DNA from: JAAEPI01 sp965212145
Lineage (GTDB): Bacteria; Bacteroidota; Bacteroidia; Cytophagales; Cyclobacteriaceae
Direction of reading: 5' to 3'
DNA: 64,000 nucleotides
Assembly: GCA_965212145.1 (NCBI GenBank)
Contig: CBDBUY010000002.1
Span: forward strand, 121,192-185,191
This document shows, in pieces, positions 51,204 to 58,420 of the stretch. The position numbers and the translations under genes were made by a program. Position 1 is the first letter of the stretch. The number at the start of each line of letters is the position of its first letter. The notes beneath the pieces were generated by a model. The model searched no databases. It was not told the DNA's origin and was given only the letters and a program-made list of their open reading frames with translations.

Positions 51204-53591
51204 TTAACTTCCGCACATCTCGCATCCTTCCGGATCGTCGAGTGAGCACTGCATGGCAGCTTCGTTTTGTGCTTTGATTTCAGCTTCTGTTGGGGCCGCC
51301 TGAACTTTTGGTTGCTCTTGCTTTTCCTTCTCTACCGTGAACTTGATGGCATCAGTAGCTGCCTTGGTTCGTAGGTAGTACATGCCTGTCTTGAGGCCTT
51401 TCTTCCAGGCATAAAAGTGCATGGAGGTCATCTTACCGAAGTTGGCATCTTGCAAGTGGATGTTCATGCTCTGGCTCTGGCAGATGAAAGCTCCCCGGTC
51501 TGCAGCCATATCAATGATCGCTTTCTGAGAAATTTCCCAAACGGTTTTATACCTGTCCTTGATGTCCTGTGGAATCTCTGCGATGTTCTGCACGGATCCG
51601 TTCTCCGCCTTGATGCGGTTCATCATTCTGTCATCCCACAATCCAAGCCCGATTAATTCCTTCATCAGGTATTTGTTAGCCACGATGAACTCTCCAGAAA
51701 GAACCCTTCTCAGGTACATATTGGAAGTGTAAGGCTCGAAGCACTCATTGTTTCCAAGAATCTGAGAAGTAGAGGCCGTCGGCATAGGCGCAAGAAGTAG
51801 AGAATTTCTTACGCCATTCTTTTTCACTTTTTGCTTCAGCTCAAACCAATCCCATCTTCCTGAGTCGGGCTCCACACCCCACATGTCAAATTGGAAGATG
51901 CCTTTAGAAACCGGAGAACCTTCGAAGGTTTCGTAAGCTCCTTCTTCCTGAGCCATTTCCATAGAAGTTTCCATCGCGCCGTAATAGATCGTCTCGAAAA
52001 TCTCTTTGTTGAGTTTTCTGGATTCATCACAGTCGAAAGGTAACTTCATTAGCATGAACGTATCGGCCAATCCTTGCACTCCGATTCCAATTGGACGGTG
52101 ACGCATGTTGGATCGTCTGGCTTCTTCCACCGGGTAGTAGTTCACATCGATGACCTTGTTCAGGTTGCGAGTGACCACCTTAGTGATTTCATATAGCTTC
52201 TGATGATCATAGGTGCCATCTTCTTTCACAAACTTATTGAGAGCGATAGAGGCTAGGTTACAAACTGCCACCTCGTCTTTGGAGGTGTACTCCATGATCT
52301 CTGTGCACAAGTTGGAAGACCGAATGGTACCCAAGTTCTTTTGATTCGACTTCTTGTTGGCAGCATCCTTATAAAGCATGTAAGGCGTGCCAGTTTCGAT
52401 CTGAGATTCCAAAATCTCGAACCACAAATCCTGTGCTTTTACAGTTCTTCTTGCTCTGCCTTCTTTTTCGTACTTCTCATACAATTTCTTGAAGTCGTCA
52501 CCATAGGCATCAAATAGCCCAGGGCATTCGTGCGGACAGAAAAGAGACCAGTTGTCGTTGGATTCTACTCTTTCCATGAAAAGATCCGGCATCCAAATGG
52601 CGTAGAACAAATCTCTAGCACGCATTTCTTCCTTCCCGTGATTTTTCTTCAGATCAAGGAAATCAAAAATATCTGCATGCCAAGGCTCCATGTAAATGGC
52701 GAAACTTCCTTTTCGCTTTCCGCCACCTTGATCTACGTAACGAGCCGTCATGTCGAAATTTCGGAGCATAGGCACGATTCCGTTTGATGTGCCGTTGGTC
52801 CCTTTTATATAAGAGCCTGTTGCTCTGACATTGTGGATGCTTAGCCCGATTCCTCCTGCAGATTGAGAGATTTTAGCACACTGCTTCAACGTGTCATAGA
52901 TACCATCGATGCTGTCATCTTGCATAGAGAGAAGGAAGCAAGAAGAAAGCTGAGGTTTAGGTGTACCGGCGTTGAAAAGGGTAGGAGTGGCGTGTGTGAA
53001 CCACTTCTCAGACATCAGGTTGTAGGTTTGAATGGCTGAGTCTATGTCTTCTCCATGAATACCAACAGATACTCTCATCAGCATGTGTTGAGGCCGCTCT
53101 ACCATCTTGCCATCAAGCTTCATTAGGTATGAACGCTCGAGAGTCTTGTAACCGAAATAATCGTAGTTGTAATCACGATCGTAATCAATGGCGTCATCTA
53201 ATTTCTTCGCATTCTTTTGAATGATGCCAAAGATCTTGGTAGAAAGGAGCGCTGCATTTTCACCCGTTTTAGGATTGATGTGGGTGTACAGTCTTTTCAT
53301 TGTATTGAAGAATGAATTCTCAGTTACCTTATGAAGGTTAGAGATTTCAATTCTCGCAGCAAGCTTCGCAAAATCGGGGTGTCGGGTGACCATGGAAGCA
53401 GCGGTTTCAGCTGCTAGGTGATCTAGCTCGATGGTTGAAACTCCATCGTACAATCCATCGATAACTTTTTTAGCGATTTCTACCGGCTTCACAAAGTCCG
53501 GATTCAGTCCTTCACACAGTCGCTCAATTCTGACTGTGATTTTGTCAAATTTTACGGATTCTCTCCTTCCGTCTCGTTTAAGTACTAGCAT
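51204..53591 (-). CDS. nrdA: Class Ia ribonucleoside-diphosphate reductase, large subunit
   Basis: A 795-residue alpha subunit that reduces ribonucleotides to deoxyribonucleotides. An N-terminal ATP-cone (about 1-90) gives allosteric activity control. Active-site cysteines are C218 (SSCFL), C429 (SSNLCTE) and C444 (AVCNLAS), with the acidic E431; the C-terminal shuttle pair lies in GCEMCGS. These positions equal those of human RRM1, so the enzyme belongs to the eukaryote-like group of class Ia. It lies 45 nt downstream of nrdB and shares its transcript. Confidence 0.96.
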   Translation of the reverse strand: MLVLKRDGRRESVKFDKITVRIERLCEGLNPDFVKPVEIAKKVIDGLYDGVSTIELDHLAAETAASMVTRHPDFAKLAARIEISNLHKVTENSFFNTMKRLYTHINPKTGENAALLSTKIFGIIQKNAKKLDDAIDYDRDYNYDYFGYKTLERSYLMKLDGKMVERPQHMLMRVSVGIHGEDIDSAIQTYNLMSEKWFTHATPTLFNAGTPKPQLSSCFLLSMQDDSIDGIYDTLKQCAKISQSAGGIGLSIHNVRATGSYIKGTNGTSNGIVPMLRNFDMTARYVDQGGGKRKGSFAIYMEPWHADIFDFLDLKKNHGKEEMRARDLFYAIWMPDLFMERVESNDNWSLFCPHECPGLFDAYGDDFKKLYEKYEKEGRARRTVKAQDLWFEILESQIETGTPYMLYKDAANKKSNQKNLGTIRSSNLCTEIMEYTSKDEVAVCNLASIALNKFVKEDGTYDHQKLYEITKVVTRNLNKVIDVNYYPVEEARRSNMRHRPIGIGVQGLADTFMLMKLPFDCDESRKLNKEIFETIYYGAMETSMEMAQEEGAYETFEGSPVSKGIFQFDMWGVEPDSGRWDWFELKQKVKKNGVRNSLLLAPMPTASTSQILGNNECFEPYTSNMYLRRVLSGEFIVANKYLMKELIGLGLWDDRMMNRIKAENGSVQNIAEIPQDIKDRYKTVWEISQKAIIDMAADRGAFICQSQSMNIHLQDANFGKMTSMHFYAWKKGLKTGMYYLRTKAATDAIKFTVEKEKQEQPKVQAAPTEAEIKAQNEAAMQCSLDDPEGCEMCGS

Positions 53592-53636
53592 TCGTGCGTG
53601 TGATTAAGTCTTCTTAAATGTTTTGGTGGTGGTTTG

Positions 53637-54614
53637 TTAAAAGTCTTCGTCCATTGAAAATGATTTACTGTCAGTTTCTCCTCCCATAACGCCCGCTTTC
53701 TGGTATTCTGCAACTCTTTTTTCAAAAAAGTTGGTTTTACCCTGGAGAGAGATCATTTCCATGAAATCAAATGGATTCGTTGAGTTATAAATTTTGTCGC
53801 ATTCCAGCTCTGATAGGAGTCTGTCTGCAACAAATTCAATGTACTGGCACATCAAGTCTGAATTCATACCGATCAGCTTGACTGGAAGCGCATCCGTGAC
53901 AAATTCTTTTTCTATTTCTACAGCATCCCGAATGATGGCCGTAACAGTTTCTTTCGGAAGTTTGTTTTGAATGTGATTGTTATATAGCAAACAAGCAAAA
54001 TCACAGTGTAGACCTTCGTCTCTGGATATCAATTCATTGGAGAAGCTCAGTCCCGGCATCAACCCTCTTTTCTTCATCCAGAAGATTGAGCAGAAGCTTC
54101 CAGAGAAGAAAATTCCTTCTACAGCTGCAAACGCAATCAATCTTTCAGCGAAGTTTCCTTCGTCTATCCATCTCAAAGCCCAGTCGGCTTTCTTCTTAAC
54201 ACAGTCCATGGTTTCGATGGCATGGAACAACTTGTCTTTCTCTTTAGGGTCTTTGACGTAAGTGTCTATTAATAAGGAGTAAGTTTCAGAGTGGATATTT
54301 TCTATGGCAATCTGAAAACCGTAGAAGAATTTGGCCTCAGTATACTGTACCTCTGCAACCATATTCTCGGCGAGGTTCTCATTAACAATTCCATCACTAG
54401 CGGCGAAGAATGCCAGCACGTGAGTGATGAAGTGTCGCTCACCGTCGTTTAACTCTCTCCAGTCTTTTAAATCCTGACTCAGGTCTATTTCCTCAGCAGT
54501 CCAAAAACTCGCCTCGGCTTTTTTGTAAAATTCCCAGATATCGTGATGAGTAATTGGAAAAAGAACAAATCGATCTTTGTTCTCTTGAAGGATAGGTTCT
54601 ACAAAATCGTTCAT
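53637..54614 (-). CDS. nrdB: Class Ia ribonucleoside-diphosphate reductase, small subunit
   Basis: A 325-residue beta subunit carrying the diiron-tyrosyl radical. Ligands are visible as D44 (EEID), E105 and H108 (ENIHSE), E166 (AVEGIFF), E200 and H203 (RDEGLHCDF); the radical tyrosine is Y112. The C-terminal tail SFSMDEDF should dock into NrdA. The surrounding sequence strongly resembles eukaryotic R2. The upstream region holds an inverted repeat shared with the T9SS/PorP region but no NrdR box that could be recognised. Confidence 0.96.
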   Translation of the reverse strand: MNDFVEPILQENKDRFVLFPITHHDIWEFYKKAEASFWTAEEIDLSQDLKDWRELNDGERHFITHVLAFFAASDGIVNENLAENMVAEVQYTEAKFFYGFQIAIENIHSETYSLLIDTYVKDPKEKDKLFHAIETMDCVKKKADWALRWIDEGNFAERLIAFAAVEGIFFSGSFCSIFWMKKRGLMPGLSFSNELISRDEGLHCDFACLLYNNHIQNKLPKETVTAIIRDAVEIEKEFVTDALPVKLIGMNSDLMCQYIEFVADRLLSELECDKIYNSTNPFDFMEMISLQGKTNFFEKRVAEYQKAGVMGGETDSKSFSMDEDF

Positions 54615-54648
54615 GCGCTTCTTTCCAGCTATATTTTTAGTTCAACAA

Positions 54649-54666
54649 TACGTTCAGTTCAACGTA
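54649..54666. promoter_or_regulatory. Inverted repeat upstream of nrdB, related to the repeat at 48933
   Basis: TACGTT (54649-54654), CAGTTC, AACGTA (54661-54666): a perfect 6-bp inverted repeat with a 6-nt spacer, 35 nt before the nrdB start. Two GTTCAAC direct repeats (54640-54646, 54657-54663) overlap it. Aligned to the reverse strand of 48933-48952, 13 of 16 core bases agree (ACGTTCAG, 3 nt, AACGT). Confidence 0.45.
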
Positions 54667-54980
54667 AAACACGCCTCTGGCCAATTATTTCAGTGGTTTA
54701 ACTCTACGTTATAAAAAAATGGAAAAGACCTAGTTGGTGGTTCAGATTTCCCAAAGGCCGTGTACAAATGTTAATAAAAGGTGGATAAAATCCAAAGCCA
54801 GAAATCCGTTAAAACATAGGACTTTTTGAAGCTCGAAAAATGAGATAATTGCTTGAAAATATGAGGGTTAATCCAATAATTGGAAAGAGGCACTTCATTA
54901 AATTTGAGCTGCAAATGGGGTTAGGATTTTTTGAAAAAAAATGAAAAAGTTTTCCACAACTTAAATCCTGCAAAGTGCAT
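54667..54980. other. Intergenic region between nrdB and rplU
   Basis: About 314 AT-rich bases without a credible gene. A 62-codon minus-strand frame at 54809-54997 lacks a family match, lies over the rplU promoter and looks like chance. No hairpin with a T tract, repeat array or RNA fold was recognised. It may hold distal control sites for the two divergent transcription units. Confidence 0.5.
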
Positions 54981-55010
54981 TTGAAAATTGAATTCATTCA
55001 CTTACCTTTG
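54981..55010 (+). promoter_or_regulatory. Promoter of rplU-rpmA
   Basis: TTG at 54981-54983, a 19-nt spacer and TACCTTTG at 55003-55010, 26 nt before the rplU ATG: a full consensus promoter. Confidence 0.78.
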
Positions 55011-55036
55011 CAATCCTTTTTGAAAATAGAGAAAAA

Positions 55037-55348
55037 ATGTACGCAATCGTAGACATAGCGGGGAAACAATTCAGAGCCGAGAAAGACAAGTTCCTTTACA
55101 CGCCTCTTTTAGAGGGTGACGAAGGAAGTAAGGTTGACTTTAAAGAAGTCTTATTGGTTGACAATGAAGGCAAAGTGAAGGTTGGCTCACCCAATGTAAA
55201 AGGAGCTTCTGTTTCTGGTAAGATTCTGGAGCATGTGAAAGGAGACAAAGTGATTGTTTTCAAGAAGAAAAGAAGAAAAGGTTATAAAGTCAAGAACGGT
55301 CATCGTCAGGACTTCTCTAAAGTATTGATCGAAGACATAAAAGGATAA
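55037..55348 (+). CDS. rplU: Large-subunit ribosomal protein L21 (bL21)
   Basis: A 103-residue protein with the L21 start MYAIVDIAGKQFRAEKDKF, the central LVDNEGKVKVGSP and the basic KKKRRKGYKVKNGHRQ tail that contacts 23S rRNA. It lies 4 nt before rpmA, the standard pairing. Confidence 0.96.
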   Translation: MYAIVDIAGKQFRAEKDKFLYTPLLEGDEGSKVDFKEVLLVDNEGKVKVGSPNVKGASVSGKILEHVKGDKVIVFKKKRRKGYKVKNGHRQDFSKVLIEDIKG

Positions 55349-55352
55349 TACC

Positions 55353-55610
55353 ATGGCGCATAAGAAAGGTGTAGGTAGTTCGAAAAACGGACGGGAGTCG
55401 GAAAGTAAACGACTCGGTGTAAAAATTTACGGTGGTCAAAAAGCCATCGCTGGAAATATCATCGTTAGACAGAGAGGGACGAAGCATCATCCTGGCAACA
55501 ATGTTGGGATCGGTAAGGATCACACGTTGTTCGCGCTAGTGGATGGAACAGTGAAATTCCAGAAAGGCTACAAGGACAGATCGTTTGTCCATGTAGATCC
55601 AACAGCTTAA
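55353..55610 (+). CDS. rpmA: Large-subunit ribosomal protein L27 (bL27)
   Basis: An 85-residue protein beginning MAHKKGVGSSKNGRESESKR, the flexible N-terminal arm that reaches the peptidyl-transferase centre, followed by GGQKAIAGNIIVRQRG and the HPGNNVGIGKDHTLFA segment. No N-terminal cleavage extension of the Firmicutes type is present. It ends at a strong bidirectional terminator. Confidence 0.96.
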   Translation: MAHKKGVGSSKNGRESESKRLGVKIYGGQKAIAGNIIVRQRGTKHHPGNNVGIGKDHTLFALVDGTVKFQKGYKDRSFVHVDPTA

Positions 55611-55624
55611 AACTTACGAATCAT

Positions 55625-55664
55625 AAAAAAAGGAACCCTCGTCATTGACGAGGGTTCCTTTTTT
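55625..55664. terminator. Bidirectional terminator between rpmA and the HNH gene
   Basis: An 18-19-bp perfect stem (55625-55643 with 55647-55664) and a 3-nt loop, with A and T runs at both ends, 14 nt after rpmA and 18 nt from the stop of the converging HNH gene. Confidence 0.9.
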
Positions 55665-55682
55665 GTTGTGCGCTTTTTTAGA

Positions 55683-56174
55683 CTAAGCCTTAACCGGATT
55701 CTTTCTCGGTCGGCCAGGAAGAACCGTGTCAGGTTTGAACCCGTTCTTGTATCTTTTCTTTCTGGTTTTCCACACCTTGAAGTTGTTTTTATTCCCAACT
55801 TCAAACTGCCACTTCATGTGTTCGGAAGGGGTCATCCACTCCAGATTGCTCACTGAGTTATTTCGTGGGTTGTTATCCTTATGGATAATCATCGTTTTCT
55901 CCTGATCATTTTTCTTCAAGAAAGCTTTTGCCGTTTCCTTATGAGGATAAACCGTTCTTCTTTTCTTGTCGTCATCGATCAAATCAAGGAAGTAGCACTT
56001 GCATACTTTGTTCCATCTTTGTCTCATCATCTTGCCTCGGATCTTCATGTGAACCTGAGACCCCTTGTGCCATACTTTTCTGGTTTTGCTTCTTATTTTT
56101 CCCTTGGAAGAGATTTCATAATTAGAGAAACCTTCAATTGGCGCCCATTCTTCTTTTTCGCTTTTTTGTGCCAT
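55683..56174 (-). CDS. NUMOD4-HNH endonuclease-like protein with an AT-hook-like tail
   Basis: A 163-residue basic protein. The N-terminal EEWAPIEGFSNYEISSKGKI is a NUMOD4 DNA-binding motif; the HNH_3-type core IIHKDNNPRNNSVSNLEWMT follows at about 97-116, with the catalytic-type histidine, aspartate and the asparagine pair. The C-terminus holds LPGRPRKNP, which fits the GRP core of an AT-hook. Such proteins are usually free-standing homing-type endonucleases, but no intron, intein or repeat surrounds this one, so it may be mobile in itself or domesticated. Confidence 0.8.
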   Translation of the reverse strand: MAQKSEKEEWAPIEGFSNYEISSKGKIRSKTRKVWHKGSQVHMKIRGKMMRQRWNKVCKCYFLDLIDDDKKRRTVYPHKETAKAFLKKNDQEKTMIIHKDNNPRNNSVSNLEWMTPSEHMKWQFEVGNKNNFKVWKTRKKRYKNGFKPDTVLPGRPRKNPVKA

Positions 56175-56282
56175 ATTGCTCGTTGTGTTTTGGATTAAAA
56201 AATTGGTGATTTCAGTGGTTGATGGTTAATGTCTGAAGCCACTTACAAATAGGTTATAAGCGAATCTAGTATATTTTTTATA

Positions 56283-56296
56283 TTATCAAATGATAA
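56283..56296. promoter_or_regulatory. Small dyad between the HNH and DUF4286 genes
   Basis: TTATCA, 2 nt, TGATAA is a perfect 6-bp inverted repeat in the AT-rich 174-bp divergent gap. It could be an operator for either gene; in sequence this rich in A and T a chance match is also likely. Confidence 0.25.
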
Positions 56297-56348
56297 CAAA
56301 ACAGTTTAATTGAATATTTAACAAATAACCGCTTTAGAGAGAGTTAAA

Positions 56349-56654
56349 ATGGTTTTATATAATGTTACAGTGAGCGTGGATAGTGAAGTAGAATCGGAAT
56401 GGTTGACTTGGATGAAGTCTGAGCATATTCCGGAAGTTATGGATACGGGATTCTTTGTGTCACATAGGATAATGAAGATGCTGAATGATCAGCCTGACGC
56501 GACAGGTCCGACCTATGCTATACAATATGAGCTGGAGACCATGGGGCACCTAGATCAGTACCTGAAAGTCGAGGCTCCAGGCTTGCAGCAAAAACATATG
56601 ATGCGTTTCGGTCAGAGGTGCATCGCTTTTCGGTCGGTTCTCGAAGAGGTCTAA
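56349..56654 (+). CDS. DUF4286-family protein
   Basis: A 101-residue cytoplasmic protein beginning MVLYNVTVSVDSEVESEWL, with WMKSEHIPEVMDTGFF and a central YAIQYELE strand: the pattern of the Bacteroidota DUF4286 family, which looks like a dimeric ferredoxin-like (ABM-type) fold. The function is unknown. It overlaps the converging acetyltransferase gene by 4 nt. Confidence 0.82.
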   Translation: MVLYNVTVSVDSEVESEWLTWMKSEHIPEVMDTGFFVSHRIMKMLNDQPDATGPTYAIQYELETMGHLDQYLKVEAPGLQQKHMMRFGQRCIAFRSVLEEV

Positions 56655-57100
56655 AAATCAATATTGCAATTGACCCATTCAGAGTCAAAATTGGTTTTGT
56701 ACTTCTTATAAAAATTTATCGCTGGTTCATTCCAGTCCAGAACCTGCCACATCATTCCTGTGCAGTCATTTTGTTTGCCAATCTCCAAGGTTGCTTCAAA
56801 GAGTCCCTTGCCAATTCCTTTCCCACGATAGCCTTCATTAACAATTAGATCTTCTAGATAAAGTCGCTTTCCTTTCCAGGTGGAATACCTGTAATAATAT
56901 ATGGATGCTCCAAAAATGGCTCCATTTACCTCTGCGACCAGCGACCCAAAAACTGGTTGATCTCCGAAACCATCAACGAGCATTTGTTCTCTGGTGTTAA
57001 CAACGGCATCAGGCTCTTTTTCGTAAACCGCCAGTTCTACAATTAAATCCAATAGGGCTGGGATGTCATCTTTTTCTCCCTTTCTGATCGTGAAATCCAT
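56651..57100 (-). CDS. GNAT acetyltransferase resembling spermidine/thialysine N-acetyltransferase (SSAT-like)
   Basis: A 149-residue GNAT enzyme closely patterned on SAT1/SAT2: IVELAVYEKEPDAV near the N-terminus, YYYRYSTWKGKRLYLEDLIV (quoted to 20), the acetyl-CoA loop YRGKGIGKGLF, and WQVLDWNEPAINFYKK. These support acetylation of a polyamine or a lysine analogue such as thialysine; the choice between them cannot be made from sequence. It is a single gene. Confidence 0.8.
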   Translation of the reverse strand: MDFTIRKGEKDDIPALLDLIVELAVYEKEPDAVVNTREQMLVDGFGDQPVFGSLVAEVNGAIFGASIYYYRYSTWKGKRLYLEDLIVNEGYRGKGIGKGLFEATLEIGKQNDCTGMMWQVLDWNEPAINFYKKYKTNFDSEWVNCNIDF

Positions 57101-57255
57101 AAAACGAAGCTAATAAATACCTCTAAGTATTGAATTATTAGCCACAAGAGTGTTTGCTGCTATGAAAATGCAGATAGAATAATTGTAATTATGATAATTG
57201 CATCGTTTGCGGATAAAAAATGAACGAAAAAAATACAAAAAGCTTGATTTCGTTA

Positions 57256-57263
57256 TACTTTTG
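57256..57263 (+). promoter_or_regulatory. -7 promoter box of glnA
   Basis: TACTTTTG matches TAnnTTTG exactly, 83 nt before the glnA ATG. No TTG at a 17-23 nt spacing is present, which would suit activator-dependent transcription, though this is speculation. The gap from 57101 shows nothing else. Confidence 0.45.
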
Positions 57264-57346
57264 CCTAGAAAATGATCCATTCATTAGATGAAATACATTA
57301 ATTGACTGGATCTCTTGAAAAAATTGAACCGCTAAAACAAGAAATT

Positions 57347-58357
57347 ATGGCAAAAGCGAAACTTGAGTACCTATGGCTTGATGGGTACAAACCAACTCAG
57401 AACATCAGGAGTAAAACGAAATTGGTAGAAGACTTCAGTGGGAAGCTGGAGGATTGTCCGATGTGGTCATTCGATGGCTCATCGACAGAACAAGCAGAAG
57501 GAAATTCATCCGATTGTTTGTTGAAACCGGTGGCTTTATACCCTGATCCAGCAAGAAAAAATGGCTGGTTAGTGATGACCGAGGTTCTGAGTGCAGATGG
57601 AACTCCTCACCCTTCAAACGGCAGAGCTACCATTGAAGATGATGATAACGACTTTTGGTTCGGATTCGAACAAGAGTACTTCATCATGGATTCTAGAACA
57701 CTTTTACCATTAGGCTTCCCTCCTGGAGGGTATCCTGGTCCACAGGGAATGTATTACTGTTCAGTGGGTGGAAAGAACACTTGGGGTCGTGAGATCGTCG
57801 AAGAACATATTGATTTGTGCCTTGAGGCCGGGATCAATGTAGAAGGTATTAATCAGGAAGTAGCTGCTGGTCAGTGGGAGTTTCAATGTTTCGCTAAAGG
57901 AGCGAAATTGGCTGGAGACGAAATGTGGGTCGCAAGATATCTTTTGGAAAGAATCACAGAGCAGTATCACTATTACATAGAATGGCATCCAAAACCTGTC
58001 AAGGGTGACTGGAATGGATCGGGTATGCATGCCAACTTCTCCAATTCTGTGTTGCGAAATGCTGGCAACAAAGAAACGTATGAGGCGGTTTGTGAGGCAT
58101 TTAGACCAGTAGTGGACGAGCACATCGCGGTATACGGTGCTTATAATGATGAGAGATTGACTGGTGCGCACGAGACTCAATCAATCGATCAATTCTCTTA
58201 TGGCGTGTCTGATAGAGGAGCGTCCATCAGAATTCCTATTGCCACTGTTGAAAATGGCTGGAAAGGCTGGTTGGAAGACAGAAGACCTGCTTCAAACGGT
58301 GATCCATACAAGATCGCTGCGCGAATCATCAAAACTGTCAAGTCGGCAAAAGTTTAA
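57347..58357 (+). CDS. glnA: Glutamine synthetase, type II (eukaryote-like)
   Basis: A 336-residue GSII, shorter than GSI or GSIII. The N-terminal beta-grasp region has EYLWLDGY and WSFDGSST; the catalytic part has FGFEQEYFIMD (first glutamate ligand), EVAAGQWEFQ, GSGMHANFS and the RGASIRIPI nucleotide-site segment. It converts glutamate, ammonia and ATP to glutamine. The ATG at 57347 gives the family N-terminus; an upstream open stretch of 15 codons is not conserved. No adenylylation site is expected in GSII. Confidence 0.95.
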   Translation: MAKAKLEYLWLDGYKPTQNIRSKTKLVEDFSGKLEDCPMWSFDGSSTEQAEGNSSDCLLKPVALYPDPARKNGWLVMTEVLSADGTPHPSNGRATIEDDDNDFWFGFEQEYFIMDSRTLLPLGFPPGGYPGPQGMYYCSVGGKNTWGREIVEEHIDLCLEAGINVEGINQEVAAGQWEFQCFAKGAKLAGDEMWVARYLLERITEQYHYYIEWHPKPVKGDWNGSGMHANFSNSVLRNAGNKETYEAVCEAFRPVVDEHIAVYGAYNDERLTGAHETQSIDQFSYGVSDRGASIRIPIATVENGWKGWLEDRRPASNGDPYKIAARIIKTVKSAKV

Positions 58358-58372
58358 TCAGAATAAAGGACT

Positions 58373-58408
58373 AAAAAAAAGGGTGGCCGTATCGGTCACC
58401 CTTTTTTT
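58373..58408. terminator. Bidirectional terminator between glnA and the prolyl oligopeptidase gene
   Basis: GGGTGGCC (58381-58388) pairs with GGTCACCC (58394-58101 region, ending at 58401) around a 5-nt loop, flanked by A8 on the left and T7 on the right. It serves both converging genes. Confidence 0.85.
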
Positions 58409-58420
58409 GATGTTGATCTG

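Noticed and set aside
54809..54997. A 62-codon minus-strand frame between nrdB and rplU
   Set aside because: It overlaps the consensus rplU promoter and shows no family resemblance.
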